Positions 25,701-38,368 are shown, counted from the stretch's first letter. The stretch: DNA of 64,000 bases from Candidatus Thermochlorobacteriaceae bacterium (GCA_029263855.1 JAJUFC010000013.1:1-64000), one strand, 5' to 3'. Translations and numbers: made by a program. Notes: generated by a model not told the origin, from the sequence alone.

Positions 25701-26351
25701 ATGAAAGAACAAGAGCAAAGTCAAGAGTCGGAAGTAGTGTCGCAAGATAATTCGGCGCAATCGCCTGAAATGTCTGCCCATACGGGTTCAGAGGGACAAG
25801 TAGTTGTGGTAAAGCACCCTGATGTGAAATGGTATGCTGTGCGTACTTATTCGGGACATGAGCGAAAAGTAAAAGAGCACATCGATAAGGAAGTTGAAAA
25901 GCAGGGTATAAAGGAAAAACTCCCGACAGTTCATATTCCATATGAAAAGTTTGTTGAAGTGAAAGATGGGAAGAAAAAAAGCCGTACAAAAAATGCGTTT
26001 CCTGGGTACATCTTGGTTGAAACAGTCTTAGATAAGCAAACGAAGAGCATTATCCTCGATGCGCCGTCAATTATTGGATTTTTAGGTGTGAAAGATGAAC
26101 CCATTCCGCTTCGCCCCGATGAAGTCAAGCGTCTTATGGAAGATGGACAAGAAGAAAAGCGAATGTCGATCAAAGCTCCGTTTGAGATTGGAAATATGGT
26201 TAAAATTACAGACGGACCATTCAGTTCGCTGACGGGAACTGTTCAAGAAATCAATGCCGAGAAAATGAAGGTGAAAGTGCTTATTGGATTTTTTGGACGA
26301 AGCACCCCGACCGAATTTGATTTTTCACAGGTCAAACCCATGAATGCGTAA
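25701..26351 (+). CDS. nusG: Transcription termination/antitermination factor NusG
   Basis: Binds RNA polymerase and couples it to Rho or the ribosome. It is 216 residues. An N-terminal Gln/Glu/Ser-rich extension of about 30 residues precedes the NGN domain (KWYAVRTYSGHERKVKEHI, then FPGYILVE), and a C-terminal KOW domain (GNMVKITDGPFSSLTGTVQE) follows. Low-complexity N-terminal extensions are common in this phylum. Between secE and rplK in the conserved operon. Confidence 0.96.
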   Translation: MKEQEQSQESEVVSQDNSAQSPEMSAHTGSEGQVVVVKHPDVKWYAVRTYSGHERKVKEHIDKEVEKQGIKEKLPTVHIPYEKFVEVKDGKKKSRTKNAFPGYILVETVLDKQTKSIILDAPSIIGFLGVKDEPIPLRPDEVKRLMEDGQEEKRMSIKAPFEIGNMVKITDGPFSSLTGTVQEINAEKMKVKVLIGFFGRSTPTEFDFSQVKPMNA

Positions 26352-26429
26352 ATAACGCAAAAATTAAAATCAGCGAAGCTCGATCTCTCGCAAAATTATT
26401 TTCGCACACAACTTGATACCGAATAAACA

Positions 26430-26855
26430 ATGGCAAAGAAAGTAACGGGGTTTATCAAACTTCAAATTCCTGCTGGGGCGGCGAATCCTGCTCCGCCCGT
26501 CGGACCTGCGCTCGGTCAAAAAGGCGTAAACATCATGGAGTTTTGCAAACAATTCAATGCAAGAACCGCATCACAACAAGGATTGATTATTCCGGTCGTG
26601 ATTACGGTTTACTCCGATAAGTCTTTCACCTTTATCACCAAAACGCCGCCTGCTGCAGTTTTGCTCTTGAAAGAAGCAAAAATTGAAAAAGGCTCGGCGC
26701 AGCCAAACCGCAATAAAGTGGCGCAAGTAACGAAGGCGCAGGTCAAAAAAATCGCCGAATTGAAAATGCCCGACCTCAACACGACAAAATTGGAGTCGGC
26801 AATGTCGATGGTTGAAGGCACGGCGAAAAGCATGGGTATTACTGTTGTAGAGTAA
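26430..26855 (+). CDS. rplK: 50S ribosomal protein L11
   Basis: Forms the L7/L12 stalk base with 23S rRNA and is needed for the stringent response through RelA. It is 141 residues, full length. [28 protein letters not shown] is the L11 N-terminus (two proline-rich runs), and the RNA-binding C-terminal domain has KMPDLNTT and [14 protein letters not shown]. Cotranscribed with rplA 79 bases downstream. Confidence 0.98.
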   Translation: MAKKVTGFIKLQIPAGAANPAPPVGPALGQKGVNIMEFCKQFNARTASQQGLIIPVVITVYSDKSFTFITKTPPAAVLLLKEAKIEKGSAQPNRNKVAQVTKAQVKKIAELKMPDLNTTKLESAMSMVEGTAKSMGITVVE

Positions 26856-26934
26856 CAGTTTTTTAGTGGGAGATGCAATGGCTGTAAAGCAAAGTTGCAT
26901 CGATTTTCTTTAACCACAATTTTTATCAAACATA

Positions 26935-27624
26935 ATGGCAGGAAAAAAATACAAAGCGGCTCTTGCGAAACTTACGCCTAATGCCGAATATACGGTTGCA
27001 GAGGCAGTCGCGAAACTCAAAGAAATTTCAAACACGAAGTTTGATTCCACGCTCGACGTCGCAGTTCGACTTGGTGTCGACCCAAAGCACGCCGACCAAA
27101 TCGTACGCGGCACGGTTGCACTTCCGCACGGCATTGGAAAAAGTGTGCGCGTGCTCGTGATGTGTAAGGCAAATAAAGAGCAAGAAGCCAAAGATGCAGG
27201 TGCAGACTATGTTGGCTTGGCTGAATTTGTAGAGAAGATTCAAGGTGGATGGACAGATGTCGATGTGATTATCGCAACGCCTGATACAATGGGTGAAGTG
27301 GGTAAGTTAGGTAAAGTGCTCGGTCCGCGTGGTCTGATGCCGAATCCAAAATCTGGAACGGTAACAATGGATGTCGCCAAAGCCGTGAAAGAAGTAAAGT
27401 CTGGTAAAATTGAGTTTCGCGTCGATAAGGCGGGAATTGTTCACGCGGGTGTCGGCAAAATGTCGTTTGACGGGTCAAAGTTGACTGAAAATGTAAACGC
27501 CTTTTTAGATGCGGTGCTTCGCGCAAAGCCGTCGGCGGCAAAAGGTCAATACATCAAGTCGGTATATCTTTCAAGCACGATGTCGCCCAGTGTTAAAATT
27601 AAGCGCGACGAGGTCGTATTGTAA
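26935..27624 (+). CDS. rplA: 50S ribosomal protein L1
   Basis: Binds the mobile L1 stalk of 23S rRNA and helps move the E-site tRNA. It is 229 residues. GRVALPHG-type [11 protein letters not shown] and [15 protein letters not shown] are the family signatures. In other bacteria L1 represses the rplK-rplA transcript by binding a leader mimic of its rRNA site; no such structure was worked out here. The stop is 18 bases before rplJ. Confidence 0.98.
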   Translation: MAGKKYKAALAKLTPNAEYTVAEAVAKLKEISNTKFDSTLDVAVRLGVDPKHADQIVRGTVALPHGIGKSVRVLVMCKANKEQEAKDAGADYVGLAEFVEKIQGGWTDVDVIIATPDTMGEVGKLGKVLGPRGLMPNPKSGTVTMDVAKAVKEVKSGKIEFRVDKAGIVHAGVGKMSFDGSKLTENVNAFLDAVLRAKPSAAKGQYIKSVYLSSTMSPSVKIKRDEVVL

Positions 27625-27642
27625 ATTGGAAAGGAAACAACC

Positions 27643-28164
27643 ATGAAAAGAGAACAAAAAGAAAAAGTGATTGCGACTGTCGCCGAAAAGCTCAAAAAAG
27701 CACAAGGCGTGTATTTAACCGATTTTACGGGTTTAACGGTCGAAGAAGTCAGCAATCTTCGCAACGAATTTCGTAAGGCGGGCATTGAATATCGGGTTGT
27801 GAAAAACACCCTGATTAAAAAAGCAATGCAAGAAGCAAAAATCAGCGATAAAGTATTTTCTGCGCTGAAAAACTCGACGGGATTAGCACTGTCATATGAC
27901 GACCCGATTGCACCCGCAAAAATCATCAAGAAGTTTGCGGCTGACAACGAAAAGCTCAAATTCAAGGCGGCAACGATTGACGGAACTGTTTTTGAAAGCA
28001 AGCAGCTCAATGATGTTGCGGGAATGCTCAGCAAGGCGGAAAATATCGCGCGTGCGATTGGCACCGTCAATACGCTTGTCGCAGGTGTGCCGCGCACCGT
28101 CAATGCTGTGATGAGAAATCTCGTCAATGTGCTCGACCAAGTCGCAAAGCAGAAAGCGGCATAA
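27643..28164 (+). CDS. rplJ: 50S ribosomal protein L10
   Basis: Scaffold of the L7/L12 stalk. It is 173 residues: QGVYLTDFTGLTVEEVSNLR and YRVVKNTLIKKA are the rRNA-binding globular domain, and the C-terminal helix (NVLDQVAKQKAA) holds the L7/L12 dimers. The start follows a good ribosome-binding site (GGAAAGGAAACA). With only 18 bases after rplA there is no room for the separate L10 leader seen in E. coli. Confidence 0.97.
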   Translation: MKREQKEKVIATVAEKLKKAQGVYLTDFTGLTVEEVSNLRNEFRKAGIEYRVVKNTLIKKAMQEAKISDKVFSALKNSTGLALSYDDPIAPAKIIKKFAADNEKLKFKAATIDGTVFESKQLNDVAGMLSKAENIARAIGTVNTLVAGVPRTVNAVMRNLVNVLDQVAKQKAA

Positions 28165-28281
28165 GTCTAAGCGGATATTTTTAATCAACAAGTTTTATTA
28201 CGCACTCAAACAACTAACTTTTTCAGGCAGTGCTCGCTTCTAACATTGCCGAAAAATAAATTTGAAAGGAAAAGAAACAAC

Positions 28282-28674
28282 ATGGCATCAGTCGACACAC
28301 TCGTTGAAGAGATTGGTAAACTAACGCTCACCGAAGCCTCTGAATTGGTAAAGGCTCTCGAAGCAAAATTCGGCGTAACGGCATCTGCTCCCGTCATGAT
28401 GGGCGGCGTTATGCCCAGCGCAGCCGCTGGTGGTGGCGCACCCGCCGCACCTGCAGAAGAAAAGACGGAATTTGACGTCATTCTTAAAAGCGGTGGCGCA
28501 AATAAAATCAACGTCATCAAAGTTGTGCGTGCCGCAACCAATCTCGGACTCAAAGAAGCCAAAGACCTCGTTGATGGCGCACCGAAACCGGTTAAAGAAG
28601 GTATCTCTAAGGCTGACGCGGAAAAATTGGCAAAAGAACTCCGCGACGCCGGTGCCGAAGTCGAAGTCAAGTAG
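28282..28674 (+). CDS. rplL: 50S ribosomal protein L7/L12
   Basis: Stalk protein that recruits and activates translation GTPases. The start at 28282 ([23 protein letters not shown]) is the family start with GAAAGGAAAAG upstream; an in-frame ATG at 28246 adds 12 non-homologous residues. The N-terminal dimerisation helices lead through an Ala/Gly/Pro hinge ([14 protein letters not shown]) to the C-terminal domain with [20 protein letters not shown]. About 130 residues. Confidence 0.97.
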   Translation: MASVDTLVEEIGKLTLTEASELVKALEAKFGVTASAPVMMGGVMPSAAAGGGAPAAPAEEKTEFDVILKSGGANKINVIKVVRAATNLGLKEAKDLVDGAPKPVKEGISKADAEKLAKELRDAGAEVEVK

Positions 28675-28697
28675 TTGCCAGCATCACCGTTTTAACG

Positions 28698-28736
28698 GCA
28701 AAGCTCCGCCTCTCAAATTAGATGCGGGGCTTTTGC
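28698..28736 (+). terminator. Hairpin between rplL and rpoB, likely attenuator
   Basis: GCAAAGCTCCGC (28698-28709) pairs with GCGGGGCTTTTGC (28724-28736) with one bulge and one wobble. Its place matches the partial terminator that lowers rpoBC output relative to ribosomal proteins in E. coli; there is a short T-rich stretch only. Confidence 0.6.
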
Positions 28737-28926
28737 TGTTTTCGCATCTTCGACCTTCAATCAATCAAAACTAAATCAAAGTGAGACAGATTGAAAAAGA
28801 TTGAATCGAGCAAGCGGCATTTGGAACGTCTAAAAGACAAATAGCGATTTTAGACTTCTGCCTTACTTCGTCTGTGAATCATCCCAAAAGGAAAACTTAC
28901 CAACTCTTTCCAAAAGCGAGGGAATC

Positions 28927-31900
28927 GTGAACGTGAATAAAAAGACCGCGAAAAAGAAAAACGAGAGAATTTCCTTCTCAAAACTTCCAAACATCGTTGA
29001 GCCACCAGACCTCCTCAAAGTCCAGTTAGATTCATTCAAAGCGTTCTTGCAGGACGAAGTTTCGCCTGAACGCCGTCAAAATGTTGGGCTTGAAAATGTG
29101 CTACGACAAAGCTTTCCCGTAACCGATACGCGCGGACTTTACTTGTTGGAATACAAAAGCTACTCGATTGATAAGCCGCGTTACTCGATTGAAGAGTGCA
29201 TAGAACGCGGATTGACCTACGAGGTTACGCTGAAAGCCAAATTGCGTCTCTCACTCAAAGACGAGCCAGAGGAAACGGAGTGGAAAGAAACCATTGAGCA
29301 AGAAGTGTATTTGGGAAAAATTCCATACATGACGGAGCGCGGCACGTTCATCATCAACGGTGCAGAGCGTGTCATCGTTGCACAACTGCATCGCTCGCCC
29401 GGCGTGGTTTTCTCCGAAGCCACTCACCCCAACGGAAAGAAGATGTACTCGGCAAAAATTGTCCCGTTGCGCGGCTCTTGGATTGAGTTCCAGACAGATA
29501 TTAACAATATGCTTTACGTCTATGTCGACCAAAAGAAAAAATTCTTGGCGACAACGCTTCTGCGCTCAATCGGCTTCCCGAAGAACGAGGACATTCTGCG
29601 GCTCTTTAATCTTCTCGAAGAACTCGATGTAAAAAAATCAGTTGAAGAAAACGAGCATCTCTTGGACCGACAACTCGCTCACGATGTCATCAATGCTGAA
29701 ACGGGCGAAGTGATTCCTGCGGGAGCAGTGATTGGAGAGTCTGAAATTGAATTGCTTGTTGCAAGCGGCGTTAAGAGGATTAAGGTCAGTCGGATTGATA
29801 AAGACGATGCAATGGATAAATCCGTCATTTCAACGACCCTTGCCAAAGATGAATCCAAGACGGAGACGGAAGCCTTAGAACAAATTTATCGCGAACTCCG
29901 CTCCAATGAAGCCCCCGATTTGGAATCGGCACGAAGCCTCTTGGAACGAACCTTTTTCAACAACAAGAAATATGATTTAGGTGATGTTGGGCGTTACCGC
30001 ATCAATAAAAAATTGCTCAACGAGTTCAAGGAACTGCTTGCTGTCGTGAAAAAAGACCCCGAACTGAAAGCCATTTTTGACAGACTTTCCGAGACGATTG
30101 GCACCATAAGCTTTGAAAAAGGCAAAGAAGGTGTGAGTTCCGAAATCTCCGTGCTCACGCAGTATGACATTGTGGCGATTATGTATTACCTCATTCGCCT
30201 CGTCAATGGAAAAGTGGAAGTCGACGATGTCGATCACCTTTCAAACCGTCGGGTTCGTAGTGTTGGAGAACAACTGGCAGGGCAGTTTCTTGTTGGGTTT
30301 GCCCGAATGGGGAAAAACATCAAAGAGAAACTCAATGCGCGAGATGCCGAAAAAATCACGCCTGCTGATTTAGTCAATGCCAGAACAGTAACGAGTGTCA
30401 TTGCGTCGTTCTTCGGCACAAGTCAACTTTCGCAATTTATGGACCAAACAAATCCACTTGCGGAATTGACGAATAAGCGAAGAACCTCTGCATTGGGTCC
30501 GGGTGGGCTGACGCGCGAGCGAGCGGGCTTTGAAGTGCGCGACGTGCATTACACCCACTACGGTCGACTTTGCCCGATTGAAACCCCCGAAGGTCCGAAC
30601 ATCGGTCTGATTTCATCATTCTGCATTTATGCTGAAATCAATCCAAAAGGATTTATTGAAACGCCATATCGTCCTGTGAAAAACGGCGTGCCTGAAAACA
30701 AAGCGGTCTATCTCTCGGCGGAAGACGAAGAGAACAAAATTACCGTCCCTGCCACGATTGCGTTGGATAAGAACGGGAAAATCGCCGAAGACCGTGTCCA
30801 AGCGCGAAAACGCGGCGACTATCCGCTCGTGGAAGCCGAAGAGATAAACTACATGGATGTTGCACCCAATCAAATCGTGAGTGCAGCGGCGGCACTCATC
30901 CCGTTCCTCGAGCATGATGATGCCAACCGTGCCTTGATGGGTTCAAACATGCAACGCCAAGCCGTTCCTCTGTTGCGCGCCGAAGCACCGCTTGTCGGCA
31001 CGGGCTTGGAAGCCAAAGTCGCTCGCGATTCACGCACGATGATTGTCGCCGAAGGAAACGGTGTCGTGGAATCTGTGAGCGCAACCGAAATTACGATTCG
31101 CTACGACCAACGCCTTGACGATGAAGAAGATGGTTCGCTCATTGACGTCAATGAAACGCTGAAGACTTACAGACTCACGAAGTTCTTCCGCTCAAACCAA
31201 GACACTTGTGTCAATCAAAAGCCGATTGTCTCGGAAGGTCAGCGTGTCCGCAAAGGCGATGTTCTCGCCGACGGCTCATCAACAGATAATGGCGAATTGG
31301 CGCTCGGAAAAAATGTTTTGGTGGCGTTCATGCCATGGCGCGGATATAACTTCGAAGATGCAATCGTGATTTCAGAGCGAATTGTTGCAGAAGACGTTTA
31401 TACCTCGATTCACATTCACGAATTTGAACTGACCGTGCGCGACACGAAGCGCGGCGAAGAGCAATTCACCCGAGACATTTACAACGTCAGCGAAGAGGCG
31501 TTGCGAAATCTCGATGAGAACGGCATTATTCGCGTCGGTGCGGAAGTCAAAGAGAAAGATATTCTCATCGGCAAAATCACGCCCAAAGGCGAAACCGACC
31601 CAACGCCCGAAGAAAAATTGCTCCGCGCGATTTTCGGCGAAAAGTCGAGCGATGTCAAAGACGCTTCGCTTCATGCGCCCCCCGGAATGGAAGGCGTGGT
31701 CATTAAAACCAAACTCTTCAGCCGAAAGAAAAAACTCGCGGAAGATCCGAAAATTCGAATCGCCAAACTCGAGAAGGAATACGATAAACGCAAGGCGGAA
31801 CTGCAAAACAAATTCCTTGACCGCCTCGTGCATTATTTGGGCGACAAAGAGTCCATCGGCGTGAAGAACAACAGAGGCGAAACGGAAATCCGCAAAGGCG

Positions 31901-32847
31901 CGAAGTTCAGTCGCGAAAACTTGGAAGTATACGCCAACGTGGCACGTCTTGAAAAACTCGATGTCGACAATGGATTCGTGGAATCCACAAAAACCAACAA
32001 CATCGTCCGCCGATTGATGGACGAGTATCGCCGCCGATTGAAGAGCATTCAAGATGAGCTCGAGAACGAAAAGTATAAAATCAATGTCGGCGACGAACTC
32101 CAGCCCGGCATTGAAGAACTCGCCAAAGTCTATGTGGCTCAAAAGCGCAAATTGCAAGTCGGCGATAAAATGGCAGGTCGCCACGGAAACAAGGGCGTGG
32201 TCGGAAAAATCGTCCCCGTAGAAGATATGCCGTTTATGGAAGATGGAACACCCGTCGACATCGTGCTCAATCCGCTCGGCGTGCCAAGCCGCATGAACAT
32301 CGGGCAGTTGTTTGAAACCGCATTGGGTTGGGCGGCGGATAAACTCGGCGTGAAATTCGCAACCCCGATTTTTGATGGCGCAACCTACGAAGAGGTCGAG
32401 GAAAAATTGAAGGAAGCGGGATTGCCTCCAAACGGCAAAATCACGCTTTATGACGGACGAACAGGCGAAAAATTTGACCAAGACGTCACCGTCGGATACA
32501 TCTATATGCTCAAACTCTCGCACTTGGTCGACGATAAAATTCACGCTCGCTCTACGGGACCGTATTCGCTGATTACGCAACAGCCGCTCGGCGGCAAAGC
32601 GCAGTTCGGCGGACAGCGGTTCGGAGAAATGGAAGTTTGGGCGCTCGAAGCCTACGGCGCGGCGAACATTCTGCAAGAAATGCTGACCGTCAAGTCTGAC
32701 GACGTCATTGGGCGCACAAGAACCTACGAGGCGATTGTCAAGGGACAGAACTTGCCTGAACCCTCTGTGCCAGAGTCGTTCAACGTACTGGTGAGAGAGT
32801 TGCAGGGTCTCGGTCTCGAAATTCGCATCGACGACAAAGTGCCCTGA
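28927..32847 (+). CDS. rpoB: RNA polymerase beta subunit
   Basis: It is 1306 residues and starts at GTG (28927). Core signatures: [25 protein letters not shown] near 540, [15 protein letters not shown] near 1078, and the C-terminal [28 protein letters not shown] (two runs). The rifamycin pocket reads [21 protein letters not shown] near 500-520: the residue at E. coli position 526, normally His, is Asn, and 530 is Thr, while Ser531 is kept. No split or large lineage insertion is evident beyond the usual beta insertions. Followed after 156 bases by rpoC. Confidence 0.98.
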   Translation: MNVNKKTAKKKNERISFSKLPNIVEPPDLLKVQLDSFKAFLQDEVSPERRQNVGLENVLRQSFPVTDTRGLYLLEYKSYSIDKPRYSIEECIERGLTYEVTLKAKLRLSLKDEPEETEWKETIEQEVYLGKIPYMTERGTFIINGAERVIVAQLHRSPGVVFSEATHPNGKKMYSAKIVPLRGSWIEFQTDINNMLYVYVDQKKKFLATTLLRSIGFPKNEDILRLFNLLEELDVKKSVEENEHLLDRQLAHDVINAETGEVIPAGAVIGESEIELLVASGVKRIKVSRIDKDDAMDKSVISTTLAKDESKTETEALEQIYRELRSNEAPDLESARSLLERTFFNNKKYDLGDVGRYRINKKLLNEFKELLAVVKKDPELKAIFDRLSETIGTISFEKGKEGVSSEISVLTQYDIVAIMYYLIRLVNGKVEVDDVDHLSNRRVRSVGEQLAGQFLVGFARMGKNIKEKLNARDAEKITPADLVNARTVTSVIASFFGTSQLSQFMDQTNPLAELTNKRRTSALGPGGLTRERAGFEVRDVHYTHYGRLCPIETPEGPNIGLISSFCIYAEINPKGFIETPYRPVKNGVPENKAVYLSAEDEENKITVPATIALDKNGKIAEDRVQARKRGDYPLVEAEEINYMDVAPNQIVSAAAALIPFLEHDDANRALMGSNMQRQAVPLLRAEAPLVGTGLEAKVARDSRTMIVAEGNGVVESVSATEITIRYDQRLDDEEDGSLIDVNETLKTYRLTKFFRSNQDTCVNQKPIVSEGQRVRKGDVLADGSSTDNGELALGKNVLVAFMPWRGYNFEDAIVISERIVAEDVYTSIHIHEFELTVRDTKRGEEQFTRDIYNVSEEALRNLDENGIIRVGAEVKEKDILIGKITPKGETDPTPEEKLLRAIFGEKSSDVKDASLHAPPGMEGVVIKTKLFSRKKKLAEDPKIRIAKLEKEYDKRKAELQNKFLDRLVHYLGDKESIGVKNNRGETEIRKGAKFSRENLEVYANVARLEKLDVDNGFVESTKTNNIVRRLMDEYRRRLKSIQDELENEKYKINVGDELQPGIEELAKVYVAQKRKLQVGDKMAGRHGNKGVVGKIVPVEDMPFMEDGTPVDIVLNPLGVPSRMNIGQLFETALGWAADKLGVKFATPIFDGATYEEVEEKLKEAGLPPNGKITLYDGRTGEKFDQDVTVGYIYMLKLSHLVDDKIHARSTGPYSLITQQPLGGKAQFGGQRFGEMEVWALEAYGAANILQEMLTVKSDDVIGRTRTYEAIVKGQNLPEPSVPESFNVLVRELQGLGLEIRIDDKVP

Positions 32848-33003
32848 CAAATCGAATTTCAATGAAGAGCGTTCCTGTGCTCAAACTCAACAGACGTTCG
32901 TTTTAAGACGGAAAGGTAAAGGGTCAGCGACTCTAAAAGCACTGACCTCGAAAGCGACAGCATTAACATCAAATCACTAACACAAGAGAAGGGGGAAGCC
33001 AAT

Positions 33004-36000
33004 ATGGCATTTCTAAGCTCACCAGCTATCAAGCGTGACTTCGCGAAGATAAAAATCAGCATTGCCTCGCCCGAAAGCATTTTAGCGCGCTCTCGTGGCG
33101 AAGTGTTGAAGCCCGAAACCATCAACTATCGCTCCTATAAGCCAGAGCGCGACGGGCTAATGTGCGAAAAGATTTTTGGACCGACGAAAGATTGGGAGTG
33201 CTACTGCGGCAAGTATAAGCGCGTCCGCTATAAAGGTATCGTTTGCGACCGTTGCGGCGTGGAAGTTACGACGAAGTCCGTCCGCCGTGAGCGCATGGGG
33301 CATATCTCGCTTGCCGTGCCGGTGGTTCACACATGGTTTTTCCGCTCCGTGCCGAGCAAATTGGGCGCGCTGTTAGACCTTTCAACCAAAGAACTCGAGC
33401 GCATCATTTATTACGAAGTCTATGTTGTCATCAACCCTGGTGAGCCCGGCGAAAAGCAAGGCTTGAAGTTTATGGACCGCTTGACGGAAGATCAATACTA
33501 CAAGATTATCTCCGAGTATGAAGATAACCAAGACCTTGACGACGACGACGAGAAGAAATTTGTAGCGAAAATGGGCGGCGAAGCCATTAAAATGTTGCTC
33601 AAAAAATTGCCGCTCGACGACCTCGCCAAGCAGTTGCGCGAAACCCTCAAAAATACTGGCTCCGAGCAAAAAAGAGCCGACGCGCTTAAACGGCTCAAAG
33701 TGGTTGAGGCGTTCCGAAATTCATACGAACCCGCCTCAAAGGAAACGAAGAAAAAAGAAGAATTTTCGCTCGAAGCACCTGAGCCTTATCGCTACGAAGG
33801 CAACAAGCCTGAATACATGGTGATGGAAGTGATTCCTGTGATTCCGCCCGAACTGCGCCCGCTCGTGCCGCTTGAAGGCGGACGCTTCGCGACATCAGAC
33901 CTAAACGACCTCTATCGCCGCGTCATCATTCGCAATAATCGCTTGAAAAAACTCATCGATATCAAAGCCCCCGAAGTGATTTTGAGAAATGAAAAGCGAA
34001 TGTTGCAAGAAGCCGTCGACGCGCTCATCGATAACTCGCGCAAAGCCAACGCGGTGAAATCAGGCGAAAGTAATCGTGCCTTAAAATCGCTTTCCGACGC
34101 GCTCAAAGGCAAGCAAGGACGCTTCCGCCAAAACCTGCTCGGCAAGCGTGTGGACTATTCGGGTCGCTCGGTTATCGTGGTCGGTCCCGAACTCAAACTG
34201 CACGAATGTGGATTGCCGAAAGATATGGCGATTGAGCTCTTCCAACCTTTTGTGATTCGTCGCTTGGTTGAACGCGGCTTGGCAAAGTCGGTGAAATCCG
34301 CCAAGAAAATGATTGACCGCAAAGACCCTGCAATTTGGGACGTGCTCGAGAAAGTCATCGACGGACATCCAGTGCTCCTCAACCGTGCACCCACGTTGCA
34401 CCGATTGGGCATTCAAGCCTTCCAGCCTGTTTTGGTCGAGGGAAAAGCGATTCAAATTCATCCGCTCGTTTGCACGGCGTTCAATGCCGACTTCGACGGC
34501 GATCAAATGGCGGTTCACATTCCGCTTTCAATGGACGCGCAAATGGAAGCGGCAATGCTCATGCTCTCGGCGCATAACCTTATTCTGCCAGCAACAGGAA
34601 AACCCGTTACTGTGCCGTCGCAAGACATGGTGCTCGGAATTTATTACATCACCAAAGAAGCCAAAGGCAAAAAGGGAGAAGGCAGAATCTTTGGCGATAT
34701 GTCGGAAGTCATCATCGCCTATAACGAAGGCGAAATTGACCTGCACGCACGCATTTTCCTCCGCTACGAAGGCAAGCGCGACGAAAAGGTGGATATTGAC
34801 CGTGCTGTTGAAATCATCAACGATGAAAAGAAGCGCGCTTGGGTAAAAGAGCAACTCAAACAAAAGAAGATGCTTGCCACTACGGTCGGGCGTGTGCTTC
34901 TCAATCAAATTATTCCGAAGCAAGTCGGCTTTATCAATCGCGTCATAAAGAAGAAAGATTCGCGCGACTTAATCGGAAAAATCATTGAAAACGCGGGCAA
35001 TGTTCAAACAGTCGAGTTCTTAGACAACCTCAAAGCGATGGGCTTCACCTACGCGATGAAAGGCGGGCTTTCGGTCTCGCTCTCCGACGCGATTATTCCG
35101 ACGAAAAAAGACGAGTTCATCAAAGAGGCGCAAGCCAAGAACAACCGTATTCTCAAAGAATACAGCGGCGGCTTTATTACGGAAAATGAAAAGTATAACA
35201 AGGTCGTCGATGTGTGGCAAAACGTGACAAACCTCGTTGCAAACGAAGCCTTGAACACAATCGAGAAAGACCGAGACGGATTCAATCCGCTCTTCATGAT
35301 GCTTGATTCAGGCGCACGCGGCTCTCGCGAGCAGGTGCGTCAGCTTACGGGTATGCGCGGCTTGATTGCGCGTCCGCAAAAATCCATGTCAGGACAGCCT
35401 GGCGAAATCATCGAGAATCCGATTATCTCAAACCTCAAAGAGGGTCTCTCCGTGCTTGAATACTTCATCTCAACGCACGGCGCGAGAAAAGGACTTTCAG
35501 ATACGTCGCTGAAAACAGCGGACGCAGGATACCTAACGCGCCGACTGCACGACGTTGCGCAAGATGTCATCATCAATGAAGAGGATTGCGGAACGAAGCG
35601 CGGCATTACGCTCAACCGCCAAGTGGAAGAAGAATCCGGCAACAAGGTCAAATTCCACGAGCGATTGAGAGGGCGCATCACCGCCGCAGATGTCATTGAT
35701 ACAAATACGGGTGAGGTTGTCATTGAAGCAGGACGAATGATTGATGAAGAACTGGCCACGATGATTGAACAAAATCTTGGCATTGTTGAGGTTACAATGC
35801 GCTCAGGCTTGACCTGTGAAACGCGACGCGGCATTTGCGCAAAGTGCTACGGTACGAGTTTGGCGAATAACCGCTTGGTCGACGTCGGCGAAACCGTCGG
35901 CGTGATTGCGGCGCAATCAATCGGCGAGCCAGGAACGCAGCTCACGCTTCGCACCTTCCACCAAGGCGGCGCGGCGCAGGGCGGCATTTCTGAAACAGAA

Positions 36001-37467
36001 ATCAAAGCGGCTTTTGAAGGGCGCGTCCAACTCGAAAACGTGCGCACCGTCTCAACCACGCAACTGAACGAAAACACGGGCGAGGAAACGGAAAGTCAAG
36101 TCGTGATTCGCAAAAACGGCACGCTGAGCATCATTGAATCCGGCTCTGAAAAAGTGTTGAAAAAATACACGATTCCTTACGGTGCGAAACTGCTCTGCGC
36201 CGACGGCGACCTCGTCAAGAAAGACACAACGCTCTTCACGATTGAACCGAACAGTACGCCGATTATCACCGAATTTGACGGCATGGTGAGGTTTGTGCAA
36301 ATCGTCAAAGGTGAAACCTACAAGGAAGAATCCGACCCGCAAACTGGCATGGTGCAACGCATCATCATCAACTGGCGTTCAAAATTGAGAGCCAGTGATG
36401 TGCGTGAGCCGAAAATTGAGGTCGTCGATCGCAACGGCGAAGTCGTCGCCACCTATCCAATTCCGATTAAAGCAACCTTGCTGGTTGAAGACGGCGAAAA
36501 AATTAAGAGCGGCGATACCCTTGCCAAAGTGCCGAAAGATGCTTCACGGCTCGGCGGCGACATTACGGCAGGCTTGCCTCGCGTTACCGAACTCTTGGAA
36601 GCGCGAAACCCGTCCGAACCCGCCGTCGTCGTCGAAGTCGCCGGCGTTGTCAAATTCGGCGGACAAAAGCGCAACAACAAGGAAATTCTGGTCGTTACCG
36701 ACTACGGCGAGACTAAACAGTATCTCGTGCCGCTCGGCAAACATTTGCTCGTCAATGAAGGCGATGAAGTCAAAGCCGGCGACTCACTCACCGACGGCGC
36801 GATTTCTCCGCAAGACATTTTGCGCATTCAAGGCTCCAACGCCGTGCAAAAGTACTTGGTCGACGAAATTCAAAAAGTCTATCAAACCAACGCGGGCGTT
36901 GAAATCAACGACAAACACCTTGAAATCATCGTGCGGCAAATGCTTCAAAAGGTGAAAATCGAAGAGGCAGGCGATACAACGCTTTTGCCCGGCGACCTCG
37001 TTGACCGATTCTACTTTGCTGATGTCAATAAAGCCATCGCGAACAAGGTCGTTGTTGAGGAAAGAGGCGACGCACCACGAAGCATTAAAGTGGGCGAACT
37101 CTACCCGAAAGATGAAATCACGAAGATAAACAAGGAACTGAAAAAGAACGAAAAACAACAAATTAAATTCCGTGAAGCCCTTCAAGCGACGGCACAGCCG
37201 CAACTCTTGGGAATCACGAGTGCGGCACTCCAAACGGAGAGTTTCATTTCCGCCGCTTCGTTCCAAGAAACCACGAAGGTATTGACTGATGCCGCCATCG
37301 AGGGCAAGGAAGATTACCTCTTGGGTTTGAAAGAAAATGTCATTGTCGGCAAGCCGATTCCTGCTGGAACAGGAATGAAAAAATATCGTCAAATGCGGCT
37401 CTCGAGTGAGACTCGCTATGTCGAGGTGAGCGCAGAGAGCAACGGCGAAGTTGAAATTGACGATTGA
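33004..37467 (+). CDS. rpoC: RNA polymerase beta' subunit
   Basis: It is 1487 residues. The N-terminal zinc ribbon lies near 66-85 ([20 protein letters not shown]), the catalytic [12 protein letters not shown] near 494-505 supplies the three Mg-binding aspartates, and the second zinc site [13 protein letters not shown] lies near 937. [12 protein letters not shown] marks the trigger-loop/jaw region. A clear AAGGGGGAAG ribosome-binding site precedes the ATG. A strong terminator follows the stop, ending the tRNA-to-rpoC block. Confidence 0.98.
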   Translation: MAFLSSPAIKRDFAKIKISIASPESILARSRGEVLKPETINYRSYKPERDGLMCEKIFGPTKDWECYCGKYKRVRYKGIVCDRCGVEVTTKSVRRERMGHISLAVPVVHTWFFRSVPSKLGALLDLSTKELERIIYYEVYVVINPGEPGEKQGLKFMDRLTEDQYYKIISEYEDNQDLDDDDEKKFVAKMGGEAIKMLLKKLPLDDLAKQLRETLKNTGSEQKRADALKRLKVVEAFRNSYEPASKETKKKEEFSLEAPEPYRYEGNKPEYMVMEVIPVIPPELRPLVPLEGGRFATSDLNDLYRRVIIRNNRLKKLIDIKAPEVILRNEKRMLQEAVDALIDNSRKANAVKSGESNRALKSLSDALKGKQGRFRQNLLGKRVDYSGRSVIVVGPELKLHECGLPKDMAIELFQPFVIRRLVERGLAKSVKSAKKMIDRKDPAIWDVLEKVIDGHPVLLNRAPTLHRLGIQAFQPVLVEGKAIQIHPLVCTAFNADFDGDQMAVHIPLSMDAQMEAAMLMLSAHNLILPATGKPVTVPSQDMVLGIYYITKEAKGKKGEGRIFGDMSEVIIAYNEGEIDLHARIFLRYEGKRDEKVDIDRAVEIINDEKKRAWVKEQLKQKKMLATTVGRVLLNQIIPKQVGFINRVIKKKDSRDLIGKIIENAGNVQTVEFLDNLKAMGFTYAMKGGLSVSLSDAIIPTKKDEFIKEAQAKNNRILKEYSGGFITENEKYNKVVDVWQNVTNLVANEALNTIEKDRDGFNPLFMMLDSGARGSREQVRQLTGMRGLIARPQKSMSGQPGEIIENPIISNLKEGLSVLEYFISTHGARKGLSDTSLKTADAGYLTRRLHDVAQDVIINEEDCGTKRGITLNRQVEEESGNKVKFHERLRGRITAADVIDTNTGEVVIEAGRMIDEELATMIEQNLGIVEVTMRSGLTCETRRGICAKCYGTSLANNRLVDVGETVGVIAAQSIGEPGTQLTLRTFHQGGAAQGGISETEIKAAFEGRVQLENVRTVSTTQLNENTGEETESQVVIRKNGTLSIIESGSEKVLKKYTIPYGAKLLCADGDLVKKDTTLFTIEPNSTPIITEFDGMVRFVQIVKGETYKEESDPQTGMVQRIIINWRSKLRASDVREPKIEVVDRNGEVVATYPIPIKATLLVEDGEKIKSGDTLAKVPKDASRLGGDITAGLPRVTELLEARNPSEPAVVVEVAGVVKFGGQKRNNKEILVVTDYGETKQYLVPLGKHLLVNEGDEVKAGDSLTDGAISPQDILRIQGSNAVQKYLVDEIQKVYQTNAGVEINDKHLEIIVRQMLQKVKIEEAGDTTLLPGDLVDRFYFADVNKAIANKVVVEERGDAPRSIKVGELYPKDEITKINKELKKNEKQQIKFREALQATAQPQLLGITSAALQTESFISAASFQETTKVLTDAAIEGKEDYLLGLKENVIVGKPIPAGTGMKKYRQMRLSSETRYVEVSAESNGEVEIDD

Positions 37468-37485
37468 ACCAAGTCAATGAACATG

Positions 37486-37517
37486 AAAAAAGGGTATCCA
37501 CAGTGATGCCCTTTTTT
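37486..37517 (+). terminator. Rho-independent terminator after rpoC
   Basis: AAAAAAGGGTATC (37486-37498) pairs with GATGCCCTTTTTT (37505-37517) with one G-U wobble and a six-base loop, ending in a run of T. It closes the secE-rpoC operon. Confidence 0.88.
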
Positions 37518-37539
37518 ATTTACATCAAACACGCGCAAC

Positions 37540-38313
37540 ATGAAACTCACCACTTGGAACATCAACGGCATACGCGCACGCGAAGCCGCACTGCTTCAAC
37601 GCTTGGCGAAAGCCGAACCCGAAATTCTTTGCGTGCAAGAACTCAAAGCCGACTTCGCGAAAATCCCCGATGCGTTCAAGACGCTCTCCGATTACGATGC
37701 GTTTTGGAATCCGTCCACGTTCAAAGCAGGATACAGCGGCGTGGGGCTGTTCGTGCACCGCGCCATATCGGAAAAGTATGGCAAACCGAAAATCACCATT
37801 CCTGACTTTGATGCCGAAAACCGATTGATTCAAGCCGAGTTCGAGCGACTCGTGATTTTGGGCATTTACGCGCCGCGCGGCGAAAAGCCCGACCACTTCG
37901 CGTTCAAACTGAAATTTTTTGACGCGATTCGCGCGCACTTGCAAAGCCTGATGAACGAAGGCAAGGAAGTGGCGTTTATGGGAGACATCAACGTCGCTCA
38001 CAAAGAAATCGATCTGCACCCTTCGGAACGCGATGAAAAAAACACGGGCTTTCGTCCAGAAGAGCGCGCCAAGATTGATGCTTTGCTTGAAATTGGATTG
38101 AAAGATGTTTATCGTGAAGCGCACCCAAACGAAGAGGGACTTTATTCGTGGTGGAATTATTTTCCGAAAGGGGCGAGGGAAAAAAATATCGGGTGGCGAA
38201 TTGATTGCACTTACGCTTCGCCTGCGCTTGCCTCAAAAGCAAATCGGGCGATTATTCAAAAAGAGGAAGCAAACTCCGACCACTCGCCGGTGAGCATTGA
38301 GTTCAATCTGTAA
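37540..38313 (+). CDS. xth: Exodeoxyribonuclease III / AP endonuclease
   Basis: A 257-residue base-excision-repair enzyme that cuts at abasic sites and removes 3' blocks. MKLTTWNINGIRAR gives the catalytic Asn, LCVQELKAD the metal-binding Glu, NVAHKEIDL the N-x-D pair and the end NSDHSPVSIEFNL the D-H dyad of the exonuclease III family. It starts 23 bases beyond the rpoC terminator and is transcribed alone ahead of the LacI-type regulator. Confidence 0.96.
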   Translation: MKLTTWNINGIRAREAALLQRLAKAEPEILCVQELKADFAKIPDAFKTLSDYDAFWNPSTFKAGYSGVGLFVHRAISEKYGKPKITIPDFDAENRLIQAEFERLVILGIYAPRGEKPDHFAFKLKFFDAIRAHLQSLMNEGKEVAFMGDINVAHKEIDLHPSERDEKNTGFRPEERAKIDALLEIGLKDVYREAHPNEEGLYSWWNYFPKGAREKNIGWRIDCTYASPALASKANRAIIQKEEANSDHSPVSIEFNL

Positions 38314-38368
38314 TTTCAAAAGCCCAAGTTCTATCCATACACTACGCAAACATTAAAACGAAATAGAA

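Noticed and set aside
31372-32862. 496-codon ORF antisense to rpoB
   Set aside because: Shadow of the biased codon use of rpoB; the translation is compositionally odd and has no motif.
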